A stretch of 64,000 nucleotides of DNA. Origin: Flavobacteriaceae bacterium UJ101 (GTDB taxonomy: Bacteria > Bacteroidota > Bacteroidia > Flavobacteriales > UJ101). Both the position numbers and the translations under genes were made by a program. Each line of letters begins with the position of its first letter. Position 1 is the stretch's first letter. The notes beneath the pieces were generated by a model. The model saw nothing but the letters and a program-made list of their open reading frames with translations. It had not been told where the DNA came from and ran no database searches. The DNA lies in the NCBI GenBank assembly GCA_001880285.1, contig CP016269.1, positions 1,374,501 through 1,438,500 on the forward strand. Reading direction: 5' to 3'. Positions 8,924 to 18,167 of the stretch are shown piece after piece.

Positions 8924-10084
8924 ATGAAAACATCAGGGAATTTTAATATGACAGCCACCACATTTAGTGGTCTTGAAGAAATTTTAGCTTTTGAAATCAA
9001 AAATCTTGGAGGAGGTAATGTTCAAACGGCAAGAAGAGCTGTAACTTTTGAAGGTGATTTGGGATTTTTATATAAAGCTAATCTTAGTTTAAGAACCGCA
9101 TTACGCATTTTAGTCCCTATAAAATCATTTCGCGCTACTAATGAGAAACAATTATATTCAAAGGCTCGAAAAATAAATTGGAATGATTATTTAACTCCTG
9201 ACCAAACTTTTGCAATTGATTTTGCTGGAGCATCTGATGTTTTTCGTCATTCTCAATATGCCTCACAAGTAATTAAAGATGCTATTGTAGATCGTATTCG
9301 AAATGACCAAGGATCACGACCGTCTATTGATCGTGACAATCCTGATATACGGATCAATTTATTAGTTAGCGGTGATAAAATTATATTGTCTTTAGATAGC
9401 TCAGGTCAACCTTTGTTTAAAAGAGGCTATCGTATTGAAACAGGCATAGCACCTATTAATGAAGTATTAGCTGCTGGAATCTTATTAGCTGCTGGTTGGG
9501 ATGGAAAAGGAAATTATTTAGATCCAATGTGTGGTTCAGGAACTTTTTTGATTGAAGCAGCAATGATTGCCTGTCAAATTCCACCACAATTAAATCGTAA
9601 AGATTTTGCTTTTATGAATTGGCCAAATTATGATAAAAAATTATTTGAATTTATAAAAGAAACACGAATTAATCGAATTAAAAGTCCTGAAGGTGAGATT
9701 ATAGGTTATGATACGAATATCGAAGTATTAGAATCTGCACAAAGAAATATAAATCAAGCCGACTTAGCTGATTTTATTACATTAAAAAAACAAGACTTTT
9801 TTGAATCAAAAAAAGAACATTTTCCAGTTTTATTAGTCTTTAATCCACCTTATAACGAGCGAATCCAAACTGATAATCAAATATTTTATAAAAAAATAGG
9901 GGATACTTTAAAACAACATTACCCTAATACATGGGCTTGGTTTATTACTTCTGATTTTGAAGCTTTAAAACATGTTGGGTTAAGACCTTCTAAAAAGATT
10001 CCTTTATATAATGGGAAATTAGAATGTAAATTAGTAAAATATGAATTATACGAAGGATCTAAAAAAGCAAAATATAATCTATAA
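8924..10084 (+). CDS. THUMP-domain class I RNA methyltransferase (RlmL/TrmN-like)
   Basis: This is an SAM-dependent RNA base methyltransferase of the family that includes the N-terminal half of RlmL (m2G in 23S rRNA). Start at ATG 8924 is preceded by AAAAGGAACAG, a fair ribosome site; the longer frame from 8849 begins inside a terminator. Order: N-terminal THUMP region (about 1-160), SAM-binding LDPMCGSGTFLIEAA (about residue 200) and the catalytic NPPY in VFNPPYNERI (about 306). Length 386 aa matches Bacteroidota single-domain members. The exact target base cannot be read from sequence. Its 3' end abuts the convergent peptidase gene (stop codons at 10084 and 10085). Confidence 0.9.
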   Translation: MKTSGNFNMTATTFSGLEEILAFEIKNLGGGNVQTARRAVTFEGDLGFLYKANLSLRTALRILVPIKSFRATNEKQLYSKARKINWNDYLTPDQTFAIDFAGASDVFRHSQYASQVIKDAIVDRIRNDQGSRPSIDRDNPDIRINLLVSGDKIILSLDSSGQPLFKRGYRIETGIAPINEVLAAGILLAAGWDGKGNYLDPMCGSGTFLIEAAMIACQIPPQLNRKDFAFMNWPNYDKKLFEFIKETRINRIKSPEGEIIGYDTNIEVLESAQRNINQADLADFITLKKQDFFESKKEHFPVLLVFNPPYNERIQTDNQIFYKKIGDTLKQHYPNTWAWFITSDFEALKHVGLRPSKKIPLYNGKLECKLVKYELYEGSKKAKYNL

Positions 10085-12046
10085 TTATTGAACTTTTAAA
10101 GTAGCCAAAGGTTTTACAATTAAAGATCCATTATTACTAATTGATCCATTAATAGTCAAAGTACTTTTATTCATTACAGTTAAAGTCATATCTTTTTCAA
10201 TCTGAATATAGGGAGCTGTAAGTGTAGTATCACTTGAAATTGTATAGTCTCCATTAAAAATCAAGCATTCATCTGTTCCATCAGGTGTTTTAATAGACCA
10301 TGATGTTCCATCATAAATATTACAATTTATTTCTTGAACACCATTAATTAAAAGAGCAAAATGCTCGTCCAAACTATCTTTTAGAGTTCCTTTATGGGAA
10401 ACCGTTACTTTAATGATACTTTCTTGTAACTCGTCTGTATCTATATATACTTCTTCAATGTTATCAACACTATTATCACCTCTTAAAGGAGGATTAGAAG
10501 GTTGTGAAACATCTAATTTCCAAGGTTCATATTCAGCAGAGCCATTCTCTAAACGTAAATCTAAATCATTAACTAACATAGAAGTTCTGTTATTGAGTAA
10601 TAGATTTTGTGCCTCTTCATCTGTCAATCCTGTAGAAAAATCAAAAACAGGAGTCCCTTCTGGATCATACCAAGAAAGTGTAGCAGTAATTCGATCTAAT
10701 TTAGGAGCAAAATAATACGTTTTAGTTTCATTATTTGATAAAACATCTTCTGCAATAAAAGTAGAAGTATCAATATTAGAAATAAAATCTGCCGCACCTT
10801 TAGCATCAAATAACCCCCAACCATAATGATAATCTGGTCCAATATAGTCTCCTAATTCTCCTGCGGTATTCGAGATTAATCCTTTGAGTGTAAAACCTAA
10901 TAGGGTATTACCTAATTCATTTTTTGCATGTTCTTGAATGAGTAAACTACCTCCTGAAATAACAGGTGCTGAAAAAGAAGTCCCTATAATACCACTTAAA
11001 TAAGTATCTGGCATTACAGTGGAAAAAACATTAGTTCCTACAGCTACAACATCAGGTTTAATTCGACCATCGTCTGTAGGGCCTACACTTGAAAAATTAG
11101 CAAGTGTAATATCAGATGATTTTTCAAAATCCAAAGTCTCATTAATAGCCCCGACAACAATAATATTTTTGGCATTATGTGACCATGAAATACAATCATA
11201 GCCTGAAGCACAATCTTTCGGGTATTGTGTTCCACCAGGACCTATTATATTTCCTCCTATTTCATTACGATCATTACCAGCAGAGAAGATAATAGAATAG
11301 TCTTCCTGTTCATTCAATAATTGGTCTGTTTCTACATCAAAAGCACTATAAAATCCAAAAATATAGTCTTCCTCCATCCCATAACCTTTAGCACCACTTG
11401 CTTCTCCCCATTTCCATGTACTTCCATTTTGATAATATCCAGAAGAAAAATCCCATGAATTATTAGCTAAAATACTTTCCTTAGACAAAACCTCTGTTTT
11501 TACTTCATTGATATAAGAAGAAGTAAATGTTCCACTATAGTTCGTATTATACGTTCTAATTTTAGCCTTAGGTGCCATACCTTTAGCATTAATATTATTC
11601 TTTCCACTAGAAGCAATCGTCCCTGCCACAGCTGTTGCATGATCTTTATTAATAGCAGTATTTCCCAATTGATTAATTCGAGTAACTGCTGGTGATTGAT
11701 CATCATAAAAATCAGAATGAGTTGTAATAGCATTCCCAGATTCCCACATTGAAGCTGTCATTCCATCTCCCTGTAAATTCAATCCTGAATCACGTATCAA
11801 ATTTATCCGAGACACTTCTGCTGATTCTTTATTATTATCTTGAGGAACAGGATTTGGTACAAAAAAAGGTTGTGCCAAAACACGATTTGTTCGTTGTAGT
11901 TTCTGTGTTTGAATTTGATTAAGATGTTCTTTTAAAGCAATAGAATCTACAACTTCTTTCACCTTTATAGTTCGTCTATATTGACTTAAAAGCAAATTAG
12001 TTCCGAGTAATAAAATGAATATGATATTAAAAAATCTAAAGTTCAT
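10085..12046 (-). CDS. Secreted S8 (subtilisin-like) serine peptidase
   Basis: Signal peptide MNFRFFNIIFILLLGTNLLLSQ, a propeptide-like helical stretch to about residue 80, then an S8 catalytic domain: the Asp-motif region ASMWESGNAITTH (Glu102 sits where Asp is usual), His motif DHATAVAGTIAS (His136) and Ser motif GTSFSAPVISGG. Asn of the oxyanion hole is probably in SAGNDRNEIGG. After the catalytic domain come a jelly-roll-like P domain and a short beta-strand end (LTINGSISNNGSLIVKP). No clear type IX sorting domain is seen. It probably acts outside the cell or in the periplasm. The Asp-to-Glu change might lower activity or be a subfamily trait. Confidence 0.88.
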   Translation of the reverse strand: MNFRFFNIIFILLLGTNLLLSQYRRTIKVKEVVDSIALKEHLNQIQTQKLQRTNRVLAQPFFVPNPVPQDNNKESAEVSRINLIRDSGLNLQGDGMTASMWESGNAITTHSDFYDDQSPAVTRINQLGNTAINKDHATAVAGTIASSGKNNINAKGMAPKAKIRTYNTNYSGTFTSSYINEVKTEVLSKESILANNSWDFSSGYYQNGSTWKWGEASGAKGYGMEEDYIFGFYSAFDVETDQLLNEQEDYSIIFSAGNDRNEIGGNIIGPGGTQYPKDCASGYDCISWSHNAKNIIVVGAINETLDFEKSSDITLANFSSVGPTDDGRIKPDVVAVGTNVFSTVMPDTYLSGIIGTSFSAPVISGGSLLIQEHAKNELGNTLLGFTLKGLISNTAGELGDYIGPDYHYGWGLFDAKGAADFISNIDTSTFIAEDVLSNNETKTYYFAPKLDRITATLSWYDPEGTPVFDFSTGLTDEEAQNLLLNNRTSMLVNDLDLRLENGSAEYEPWKLDVSQPSNPPLRGDNSVDNIEEVYIDTDELQESIIKVTVSHKGTLKDSLDEHFALLINGVQEINCNIYDGTSWSIKTPDGTDECLIFNGDYTISSDTTLTAPYIQIEKDMTLTVMNKSTLTINGSISNNGSLIVKPLATLKVQ

Positions 12047-12147
12047 TTTAAAAAATTTTTACAAATTTAAAGAAAAATTAAAACATAATTTTTATTAAAG
12101 TGTTAATTTGCAGTTTCGTTTAGATTTTTAAAGAAGAAAAAAAATTC

Positions 12148-13083
12148 ATGGAACAACAACCGGCTGTAGTTTTTACTACAAGAGAATCAAAGGTATTAGC
12201 AGAAGAAATCGCTAAACATCTTGATCTTCCTTTAGGAAATATCAATTTTCAAACTTTTAGTGATGGAGAATATCAACCCACTTTTGAAGAATCAGTAAGG
12301 GGAAAACGTGTATTTATTATTGGTTCAACTATGCCTCCAGCAGATAATTTAATGGAAATGCTATTATTGTGTGATGCAGCTAAAAGAGCCTCTGCTGATA
12401 AAATTACAGTTGTGATTCCTTACTTTGGATGGGCAAGACAAGACCGTAAAGATAAGCCACGTGTACCAATAGGAGCTAAAATGGTAGCCAACATTTTAAC
12501 TTCAGCAGGAGCAACTCGCGTTATGACAATGGATCTACACGCTGATCAAATACAAGGATTCTTTGAAATTCCTGTTGATCATTTATATGCATCAACTATT
12601 TTTGTGGATTATATCAAAGAATTGAATTTAAAGAACTTAACATTTGCTTCACCTGATATGGGAGGAGCTAAAAGGGCTCGAAATTACGCTAAACATTTAG
12701 ATGCAGACGTAGTTATTTGCTATAAAGAACGAGCAAAAGCAAATCAGGTAGGCTACATGGATTTAATAGGGAATGTAGAAGGAAAAAATGTAGTATTAAT
12801 TGATGACATGATTGATACCGCAGGTACTATTACTCAAGCTGCTGATTTATTAAAAGAACGAGGAGCACTTAGTGTTCGCGCTTTTGCTACACATGCTATT
12901 CTTTCAGGGAAAGCTTGTGAAAGAATTGAAAATTCTCAAATGGAAGAATTGGTTGTAACCAATACTATTCCATTAAAATGTAGTATATCTAAAATAAAAG
13001 TATTAACTTGCGCCCCGCTATTTGCCGAAGTAATGAACCTAGTTCATAATAAAAAGTCAATTAGCTCGAAATTTTTAATATAA
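12148..13083 (+). CDS. prs: Ribose-phosphate pyrophosphokinase
   Basis: This cytoplasmic enzyme makes PRPP from ribose-5-phosphate and ATP, feeding purine, pyrimidine, histidine and NAD synthesis. Key motifs are present: the N-terminal FSDGEYQP loop, the ATP/Mg site in MTMDLHADQIQGFF (from about residue 127) and the PRPP loop VVLIDDMIDTAGT (from about residue 216). Length 311 aa is standard. It is followed after 22 bases by the L25 gene, a pairing seen across Bacteroidota and Firmicutes, and the two are surely co-transcribed. Confidence 0.97.
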   Translation: MEQQPAVVFTTRESKVLAEEIAKHLDLPLGNINFQTFSDGEYQPTFEESVRGKRVFIIGSTMPPADNLMEMLLLCDAAKRASADKITVVIPYFGWARQDRKDKPRVPIGAKMVANILTSAGATRVMTMDLHADQIQGFFEIPVDHLYASTIFVDYIKELNLKNLTFASPDMGGAKRARNYAKHLDADVVICYKERAKANQVGYMDLIGNVEGKNVVLIDDMIDTAGTITQAADLLKERGALSVRAFATHAILSGKACERIENSQMEELVVTNTIPLKCSISKIKVLTCAPLFAEVMNLVHNKKSISSKFLI

Positions 13084-13105
13084 ATAAATTTTCAAAATAA
13101 TTACA

Positions 13106-13720
13106 ATGAAATCAATTTCAATTCAAGGACAGAAAAGAGAAAACGTAGGAAAAGCGGCAACTCGCGAATTACGTAATGCTGAACAAGTACCTTGTGTTGT
13201 GTATGGTGGTGAAAAACCAATACATTTCGCAGCTACTGAAATAGCATTTAAAAATTTAGTTTATACTGCAGATGCACATACAGTAGTAATTGACTTAGAT
13301 GGTAATAAAATAGATGCTATTTTACAAGATATCCAATTTCACCCTGTAACAGACAAAATCTTACATGCAGATTTTTTCCAAATACATGAGGATAAAGAAA
13401 TTACTATGGAAATTCCTGTACATTTAAATAAAGGGCAATCAAAAGGTTTAATGGCCGGAGGTTCTTTACAGTTTAATCTACGTAAGTTAAAAGTAAAAGC
13501 TTTACCAGCAAATTTACCTGATACAATTGAAGTTGATTTAACTGATATTGGAATTGGAGGAAAAGTATACATTTCTGATTTAAAGAATGATACTTATACT
13601 TTTTTACATCCTGATAATGCTGTTGTTGCTGCAATTAAGATTTCTCGTGCTGCAATGAAAGCCGCTCAAGATCAAGGAGCAGAGGCAACAAGTGAAGCTA
13701 CTCCAGAAGCAGCAGAATAA
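13106..13720 (+). CDS. rplY: 50S ribosomal protein L25 (Ctc/TL5 type)
   Basis: It binds 5S rRNA in the large subunit. The N-terminal L25 domain (about 1-90; [16 protein letters not shown], then VPCVVYGG) is joined to the longer C-terminal TL5/Ctc beta domain (about 95-185; [28 protein letters not shown]). It ends in an Ala/Glu-rich tail. The 204-aa length is that of the long, two-domain form. It lies just after prs, and a strong terminator follows. Confidence 0.96.
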   Translation: MKSISIQGQKRENVGKAATRELRNAEQVPCVVYGGEKPIHFAATEIAFKNLVYTADAHTVVIDLDGNKIDAILQDIQFHPVTDKILHADFFQIHEDKEITMEIPVHLNKGQSKGLMAGGSLQFNLRKLKVKALPANLPDTIEVDLTDIGIGGKVYISDLKNDTYTFLHPDNAVVAAIKISRAAMKAAQDQGAEATSEATPEAAE

Positions 13721-13741
13721 TTTTATAAAAATATAAAATCT

Positions 13742-13776
13742 AAAAAGTCTTTATCATTTTGATAAAGACTTTTTTT
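13742..13776 (+). terminator. Terminator of the prs-rplY operon
   Basis: Perfect 15-bp stem AAAAAGTCTTTATCA (13742-13756) and TGATAAAGACTTTTT (13760-13774) with a 3-base loop, ending in a T run. Confidence 0.92.
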
Positions 13777-13823
13777 ATGAATTAGTTTTAAAGATAATAA
13801 ATTCTCAAAAATCACAAGAATAA

Positions 13824-13905
13824 AAGTGTTTTTCTTACACTTAATATAATTTTTGAGGGGGTATAAGTAGAAAAAGTCATTTTTTTTCACTTACACCCCA
13901 TTTTT
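13824..13905 (+). other. Two hairpins between rplY and glnB, unknown role
   Basis: AAGTGT/ACACTT (13824-13829 with 13837-13842) is followed by GGGGTATAAGT (13858-13868) with ACTTACACCCC (13889-13899), an 11-bp stem with one mismatch, then a run of six T. It looks terminator-like but comes about 80 bases after a complete terminator. It could end a short RNA or be a binding site upstream of the nitrogen genes. Confidence 0.35.
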
Positions 13906-13930
13906 TATGTAGTCAATAATAAATAATTTA

Positions 13931-13938
13931 TATTTTTG
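13931..13938 (+). promoter_or_regulatory. -7 promoter box for glnB-amt
   Basis: TATTTTTG matches TAnnTTTG. It predicts a leader of about 75 bases before the PII start. Confidence 0.5.
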
Positions 13939-13945
13939 AAATGAA

Positions 13946-14031
13946 ACCCTATAAAAAATAGGGTGTTTATTTTGATAAATACAATTATGAGTGATTTAAC
14001 CCCTAAAAAAATAAGGTATGAAGAAAATTGA
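13946..14031 (+). promoter_or_regulatory. glnB leader: hairpin and 14-codon upstream reading frame
   Basis: A hairpin ACCCTAT (13946-13952) with ATAGGGT (13958-13964) lies just after the predicted transcription start. A small frame opening with ATG 13987 (MSDLTPKKIRYEEN, stop at 14029-14031) overlaps the PII start codon at 14018 in another frame, so its translation could influence PII synthesis. No function is proven and conservation is not known. Confidence 0.35.
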
Positions 14032-14356
14032 AGCCATTATTAGAAAATCAAAATTTGATGAAGTCAAAGAAGCTTTATTAAATATTGAAGTGAAGTTTTT
14101 TAGCTATTGGGATGTAACAGGAGTTGGTAATGAAAAAGTAGGACATGTTTATCGAGGTGTACAATTTAGTACATCAGATATTCAACGACGTTATTTATCT
14201 ATCGTTGTTTCAGAAAATTTTGTAGAAAAAACAGTCAATACCATTTTAGATAAAGCTTATACAGGTCATGTTGGTGATGGGAAAATTTTCATTTCCCCTG
14301 TTGAAGAAACCATCAGAATAAGAACAAAAGAAAAAGGACAACCTGCATTAGATTAA
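14018..14356 (+). CDS. glnB: Nitrogen regulatory protein PII
   Basis: This trimeric sensor of 2-oxoglutarate and ATP/ADP normally plugs or releases the ammonium channel encoded next to it. The N-terminal MKKIEAIIRKSKFDEVKEAL and C-terminal TGHVGDGKIFISPVEE plus IRIRTKEKG are family hallmarks. The T-loop GNEKVGHVYRGVQF has one residue fewer than E. coli GlnB. By hand alignment the E. coli uridylylation Tyr51 falls on Phe50 here, while Tyr45 matches E. coli Tyr46. Control by uridylylation is therefore unlikely; nucleotide/2-oxoglutarate binding should remain. It lies 38 bases before amt. Confidence 0.93.
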   Translation: MKKIEAIIRKSKFDEVKEALLNIEVKFFSYWDVTGVGNEKVGHVYRGVQFSTSDIQRRYLSIVVSENFVEKTVNTILDKAYTGHVGDGKIFISPVEETIRIRTKEKGQPALD

Positions 14357-14394
14357 ACAAACACATTTTAAAAACAAACAAAAGGATAATTATT

Positions 14395-15624
14395 ATGAAC
14401 GAAACATTACTTATCACAAATAATGTATGGATGATGGTCTGTACAGCATTAGTATTTTTTATGCATCTTGGATTCGCTCTATTAGAAATCGGATTGACAA
14501 GACAAAAGAATACAATCAATATCTTATTCAAAAATATTTTCATTATCTCTACAGGTTTAATTTTATATGCTGTTGTAGGATTTAACCTTATGTACCCAGG
14601 AGATTTCAACGGATTCATTGGTTTTGCAGGCTTTGGATTAGAAGCTCCTTTATCAAATGGCACATTGGATTTAACTTATAATGAAGGCTATACTTATTGG
14701 ACAGACTTTCTTTTTCAAGGAATGTTTGCTGCAACTGCTGCAACTATTGTTTCTGGAGCAGTTGCTGAACGTATTAAATTAGAAACCTTTATTTTCTTTA
14801 CTATTTTATATGTAGGATTTATATATCCTATCGTAGGATCTTGGCATTGGGGAGGTGGATTTTTGGCAGAATTGGGTTTTTATGATTTTGCTGGATCAAC
14901 ACTTGTTCACTCTGTTGGAGGTTGGGCAGCTCTTGTTGCAGTATGGCTTTTGGGAGCTAGAATAGGAAAATATGAAAATGGTAAAGTCTTGGCTATTGCA
15001 GGACATAATATCCCCTATGCAACTTTTGGGGTTTTAATACTATGGTTAGGTTGGTTTGGTTTCAACGGTGGTTCTGTTCTTTCCGCTGATCCAGCAGCAA
15101 CTTCATTAACATTAGTTACAACCTGTTTAGCCGCTGCTTCAGGTGGATTAGCTGCTTTTTTATTTTCATTAATTCTTTTTAAAACGTACGATATTACCAT
15201 GTTCTTAAATGGTATTTTAGGTGGATTAGTAGGTATTACAGCAGGAGCAGATCAAATGGGTGTGACAGATTCTATTTTGATAGGGATTGTTGCAGGAATC
15301 ATTATCGTAGGGGCTGTAACCTTAATAGATAACAAAATTAGGCTAGATGATCCTGTTGGAGCTATTGCCGTGCATTTGGTTTGCGGTATATGGGGAACCT
15401 TAGCTGTAGGATTATTTGGAGCAAAGGCTAGTTGGGAACAATTTACTCATCAAGCAATTGGAGTTGCAGTAATAGGGCTTTTTTGTTTATCTACCTCTTT
15501 TATTATTCTCTTTGCTTTAAAACAATCCATGGGACTACGTGTTTCAAAACGCGACGAAGTAGAAGGGCTGGATATTCATGAACACGGAATGGATGCTTAT
15601 CCAGATTTTGGATTAAACGAATAA
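14395..15624 (+). CDS. amt: Ammonium transporter (Amt/MEP/Rh family)
   Basis: This is an inner-membrane channel for ammonium uptake. Eleven hydrophobic helices are visible over 409 aa. The twin pore histidines are in STLVHSVGGWAALVA and GAIAVHLVCGIWGTLAVGLF. There is no cleaved signal peptide; MNETLLITNNVWMMVCTAL leads straight into the first helix. It is co-transcribed with the PII gene upstream. A hairpin just after the stop separates it from the porin gene. Confidence 0.96.
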   Translation: MNETLLITNNVWMMVCTALVFFMHLGFALLEIGLTRQKNTINILFKNIFIISTGLILYAVVGFNLMYPGDFNGFIGFAGFGLEAPLSNGTLDLTYNEGYTYWTDFLFQGMFAATAATIVSGAVAERIKLETFIFFTILYVGFIYPIVGSWHWGGGFLAELGFYDFAGSTLVHSVGGWAALVAVWLLGARIGKYENGKVLAIAGHNIPYATFGVLILWLGWFGFNGGSVLSADPAATSLTLVTTCLAAASGGLAAFLFSLILFKTYDITMFLNGILGGLVGITAGADQMGVTDSILIGIVAGIIIVGAVTLIDNKIRLDDPVGAIAVHLVCGIWGTLAVGLFGAKASWEQFTHQAIGVAVIGLFCLSTSFIILFALKQSMGLRVSKRDEVEGLDIHEHGMDAYPDFGLNE

Positions 15625-15639
15625 CAACTTTAAATATAA

Positions 15640-15665
15640 AAAGCCGAGAAATAAAACTCGGCTTT
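15640..15665 (+). terminator. Hairpin after amt
   Basis: AAAGCCGAG (15640-15648) pairs with CTCGGCTTT (15657-15665), a 9-bp stem with an 8-base loop, without a long T tract. It probably acts as a terminator or an attenuator between amt and the porin gene. Confidence 0.7.
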
Positions 15666-15786
15666 ACTAATGATCTATAAATTATAGGAAAGAATTGCGG
15701 CAACAATTATTTTCCCAGGGAATCTATTTTACAAAAATAGTCATTTCCCTATTCAATACAAGTAATTAACTTAAAACAAATAGGAT

Positions 15787-16956
15787 ATGAGACTTTTAAC
15801 AAAAAAAGGGTACATTTTGATATGTACACTTTATTTAAACCTACTTTTTTCACAAGAAATTAAAGATTCTTTAATGAACAATCATCAAATTAAAATTAGC
15901 GGTTCATTCGATGGTTATTTTAGGACTAATTTAAATACATACAATCGTTATTACCAAGAAGATGAAAGTGATGCTATTGTGCCACCCACATCATTTGCAA
16001 ATAAACCAGGATTTGCTTTAGGTATGGTTAATGTAAAAGCAGAATACAATCATAACAATATAGGTGCTGTGATAGATTTAGCAGCTGGACCAAGAGCAGA
16101 AGAAGCTATATCTTCAGATGGAAATTCTACCGATTTAATTAATCAACTTTACATTCATTGGAACCCAACAGAAAAAATCACTCTAACTTTTGGACGATTT
16201 AATACCTTTTTAGGTTACGAAGTAATTTCTCCTATAGATAATTTTAATTATTCAACCTCATATATGTTTTCTTATGGCCCATTTTCTCATACAGGTTTAA
16301 AAGGTGAATATCAATTTTCAGATGCTTTTTCGGGAATGGTTGCTATAATGAATCCAACAGATGTCACTTCATACAATCCTTATGGAACTTATACTTTAGG
16401 AATGCAATTAGGCTATACCAAAGATAAAGGATGTGTTTATTTAAACTTTTTATTAGGAGATCAAGACGGAAAACTTAAACATGATAAAAATAATATTGGA
16501 GATACTTCTTCTGGAAAAACCTTTCAAGTAGATCTAACTACAGGAATTGACTTATCTTCTAAATTATATATAGGATTCAATACTACTTATAATCAAACAG
16601 AAGCTGGAGAAATATATACTGCTACAGGGATTGAAAAACAGACAGCTGATGACTCAGGTTTTTGGGGAGGTGCGTTATATACACACTATCAAATAGCTGA
16701 AAAAATAGCATTAGGTTTACGTACAGAATATTTTAATGAATTTGAAAATGGAGTTGGAGCTTTAGGTTTATATGATTTAAATGGAAATGCTGATGTATGG
16801 GATATCACCTTAACAGGTAATGTAGCATTAGGAAATTTGGAATTGAAACCTGAATTTCGTTACGATTTTGCTTCTGAAGCTATTTTTGCAAAGGAAAACG
16901 GAACAACACAATCTTCTTTAGGATCATTGCTTATTGCTGCTATTTACAAATTTTAA
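15787..16956 (+). CDS. Outer-membrane beta-barrel porin (BBP2/OmpL-like)
   Basis: Signal peptide (MRLLTKKGYILICTLYLNLLFSQ) precedes a barrel protein of 389 aa with the pattern of the BBP2 porin family: ISGSFDGYFRTNLN at the start of the barrel, then NKPGFALGMVNVKAEY, LINQLYIHWNPTEKITLTFG and GRFNTFLGYEVISP, and a C-terminal strand ending in aromatic KF. Porins of this family often sit beside amt genes in Bacteroidota, so it may carry ammonium or small nitrogen compounds across the outer membrane; that substrate is inferred from position only. Confidence 0.85.
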   Translation: MRLLTKKGYILICTLYLNLLFSQEIKDSLMNNHQIKISGSFDGYFRTNLNTYNRYYQEDESDAIVPPTSFANKPGFALGMVNVKAEYNHNNIGAVIDLAAGPRAEEAISSDGNSTDLINQLYIHWNPTEKITLTFGRFNTFLGYEVISPIDNFNYSTSYMFSYGPFSHTGLKGEYQFSDAFSGMVAIMNPTDVTSYNPYGTYTLGMQLGYTKDKGCVYLNFLLGDQDGKLKHDKNNIGDTSSGKTFQVDLTTGIDLSSKLYIGFNTTYNQTEAGEIYTATGIEKQTADDSGFWGGALYTHYQIAEKIALGLRTEYFNEFENGVGALGLYDLNGNADVWDITLTGNVALGNLELKPEFRYDFASEAIFAKENGTTQSSLGSLLIAAIYKF

Positions 16957-17114
16957 TATTTTTAAATTATTTTGTAAGGTATTATATCATTTTCGTCTAA
17001 TAAAAGTTAACAAACAAAAGTTCAAGAGGGATTTTAAGTATGATAATTAAATTCTAGAATATAATTTATTATCATGATTTATACTTTAAACACTTATTTT
17101 GAATTAAGGGAAAC

Positions 17115-17140
17115 ACCGGTCATTAAAGGCCGGTTTTTTT
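17115..17140 (+). terminator. Terminator downstream of the porin gene
   Basis: ACCGGTC (17115-17121) pairs with GGCCGGT (17128-17134) and is followed by seven T. It lies about 160 bases after the porin stop and just before the next promoter. Confidence 0.8.
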
Positions 17141-17159
17141 AATTAATTAAATTATTCTG

Positions 17160-17167
17160 TATTTTTG
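17160..17167 (+). promoter_or_regulatory. -7 promoter box for the YheT-like hydrolase
   Basis: TATTTTTG fits TAnnTTTG and lies 31 bases before the ATG at 17199, directly after the preceding terminator. Confidence 0.55.
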
Positions 17168-17198
17168 TAGTACCTAAAACTAAAAGTCAAACAATACA

Positions 17199-18167
17199 AT
17201 GCCTATCATAAAAAGTACATATAATCCTCCTAGACTCTTTAAAAATGGCCATTTTTCAACAGTTTATAGCGCTACAATAAGGAAGTCTCCTAAACTAAAT
17301 TTAATTAGAGAACGAATAACATTACCTGATGGTGATTTTTTAGATATTGATTGGTCAAGAACTCCAAATAACAATGGAAAAGTTTTAATCTCTCTTCACG
17401 GATTAGAAGGTGATGCTCGACGACCTTATATGTTAGGGCTATGTAAGTTATTTAATGAAACAAAATGGGATGTGGCATCGGTTAATTTTAGGGGTTGTAG
17501 TGGAGAGATAAATGATTTATTTCGCTCATACACAGGAGGTTCTACAGAGGATTTAATTGCTATTGTTACACATATTTCACAAAAATACAATTATTCAAAA
17601 ATAGCATTTAATGGTATTAGCTTAGGAGGAAATTTATTGTTGAAATATTTAGGCGAAGGAAATGATTTACCCAAAGAAATTGTGGGAGGAGTTGCTGTTT
17701 CCGCCCCACTTGACTTGTATGCTTCTTTGACAGAAATTAATTCAAAACCTGATAATAAATTGTATGATATTTATTTTAGAAAATATTTTTATGACAAATT
17801 AAAAAAGAAGCATAAAAAATTTCCTGACAAAATAAATATTAAAGAATTTAATTTATTAACACCTATTAAGGATGTTGATGAAAAATATACAGCCCCTGCT
17901 CATGGATTTAATAATGCTATGGAGTATTATGCAAAAAGTAGTAGTTTACAATTTTTACCTAATATTAAAATTCCTACTTTAATTCTTAATGCTAAGAATG
18001 ATTCCTTTTTATCTAAAAACTGTTATCCTTATAAAGAAGCTGAAAAAAATAAATTTCTCTATTTAGAAGTACCTGAATATGGTGGACATGTTGGTTTCTA
18101 TCAAGAGAACAATATTTATTATAATGAAAAGAGAGCATTAGAATTCTTAGAAAAATTAGTTACGTAA
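17199..18167 (+). CDS. Alpha/beta hydrolase of the YheT/ABHD1-3 family
   Basis: Cytoplasmic hydrolase of the UPF0017 group, thought to act on esters or lipids; the substrate is unknown. Visible parts are the oxyanion region ISLHGLEGDARRPYMLGL, the family motif VNFRGCSGE, the nucleophile elbow NGISLGGN (Ser near residue 141), a late Asp (AKNDSFLS) and the His in GGHVGF. Length 322 aa is typical. Its last 12 bases overlap the convergent thioesterase gene. Confidence 0.9.
   Translation: MPIIKSTYNPPRLFKNGHFSTVYSATIRKSPKLNLIRERITLPDGDFLDIDWSRTPNNNGKVLISLHGLEGDARRPYMLGLCKLFNETKWDVASVNFRGCSGEINDLFRSYTGGSTEDLIAIVTHISQKYNYSKIAFNGISLGGNLLLKYLGEGNDLPKEIVGGVAVSAPLDLYASLTEINSKPDNKLYDIYFRKYFYDKLKKKHKKFPDKINIKEFNLLTPIKDVDEKYTAPAHGFNNAMEYYAKSSSLQFLPNIKIPTLILNAKNDSFLSKNCYPYKEAEKNKFLYLEVPEYGGHVGFYQENNIYYNEKRALEFLEKLVT

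Noticed and set aside
14313-14663. 116-codon minus-strand frame at the glnB-amt junction
   Set aside because: It runs antisense to amt and glnB and reads as a hydrophobic shadow of the transporter helices, with no promoter or family.
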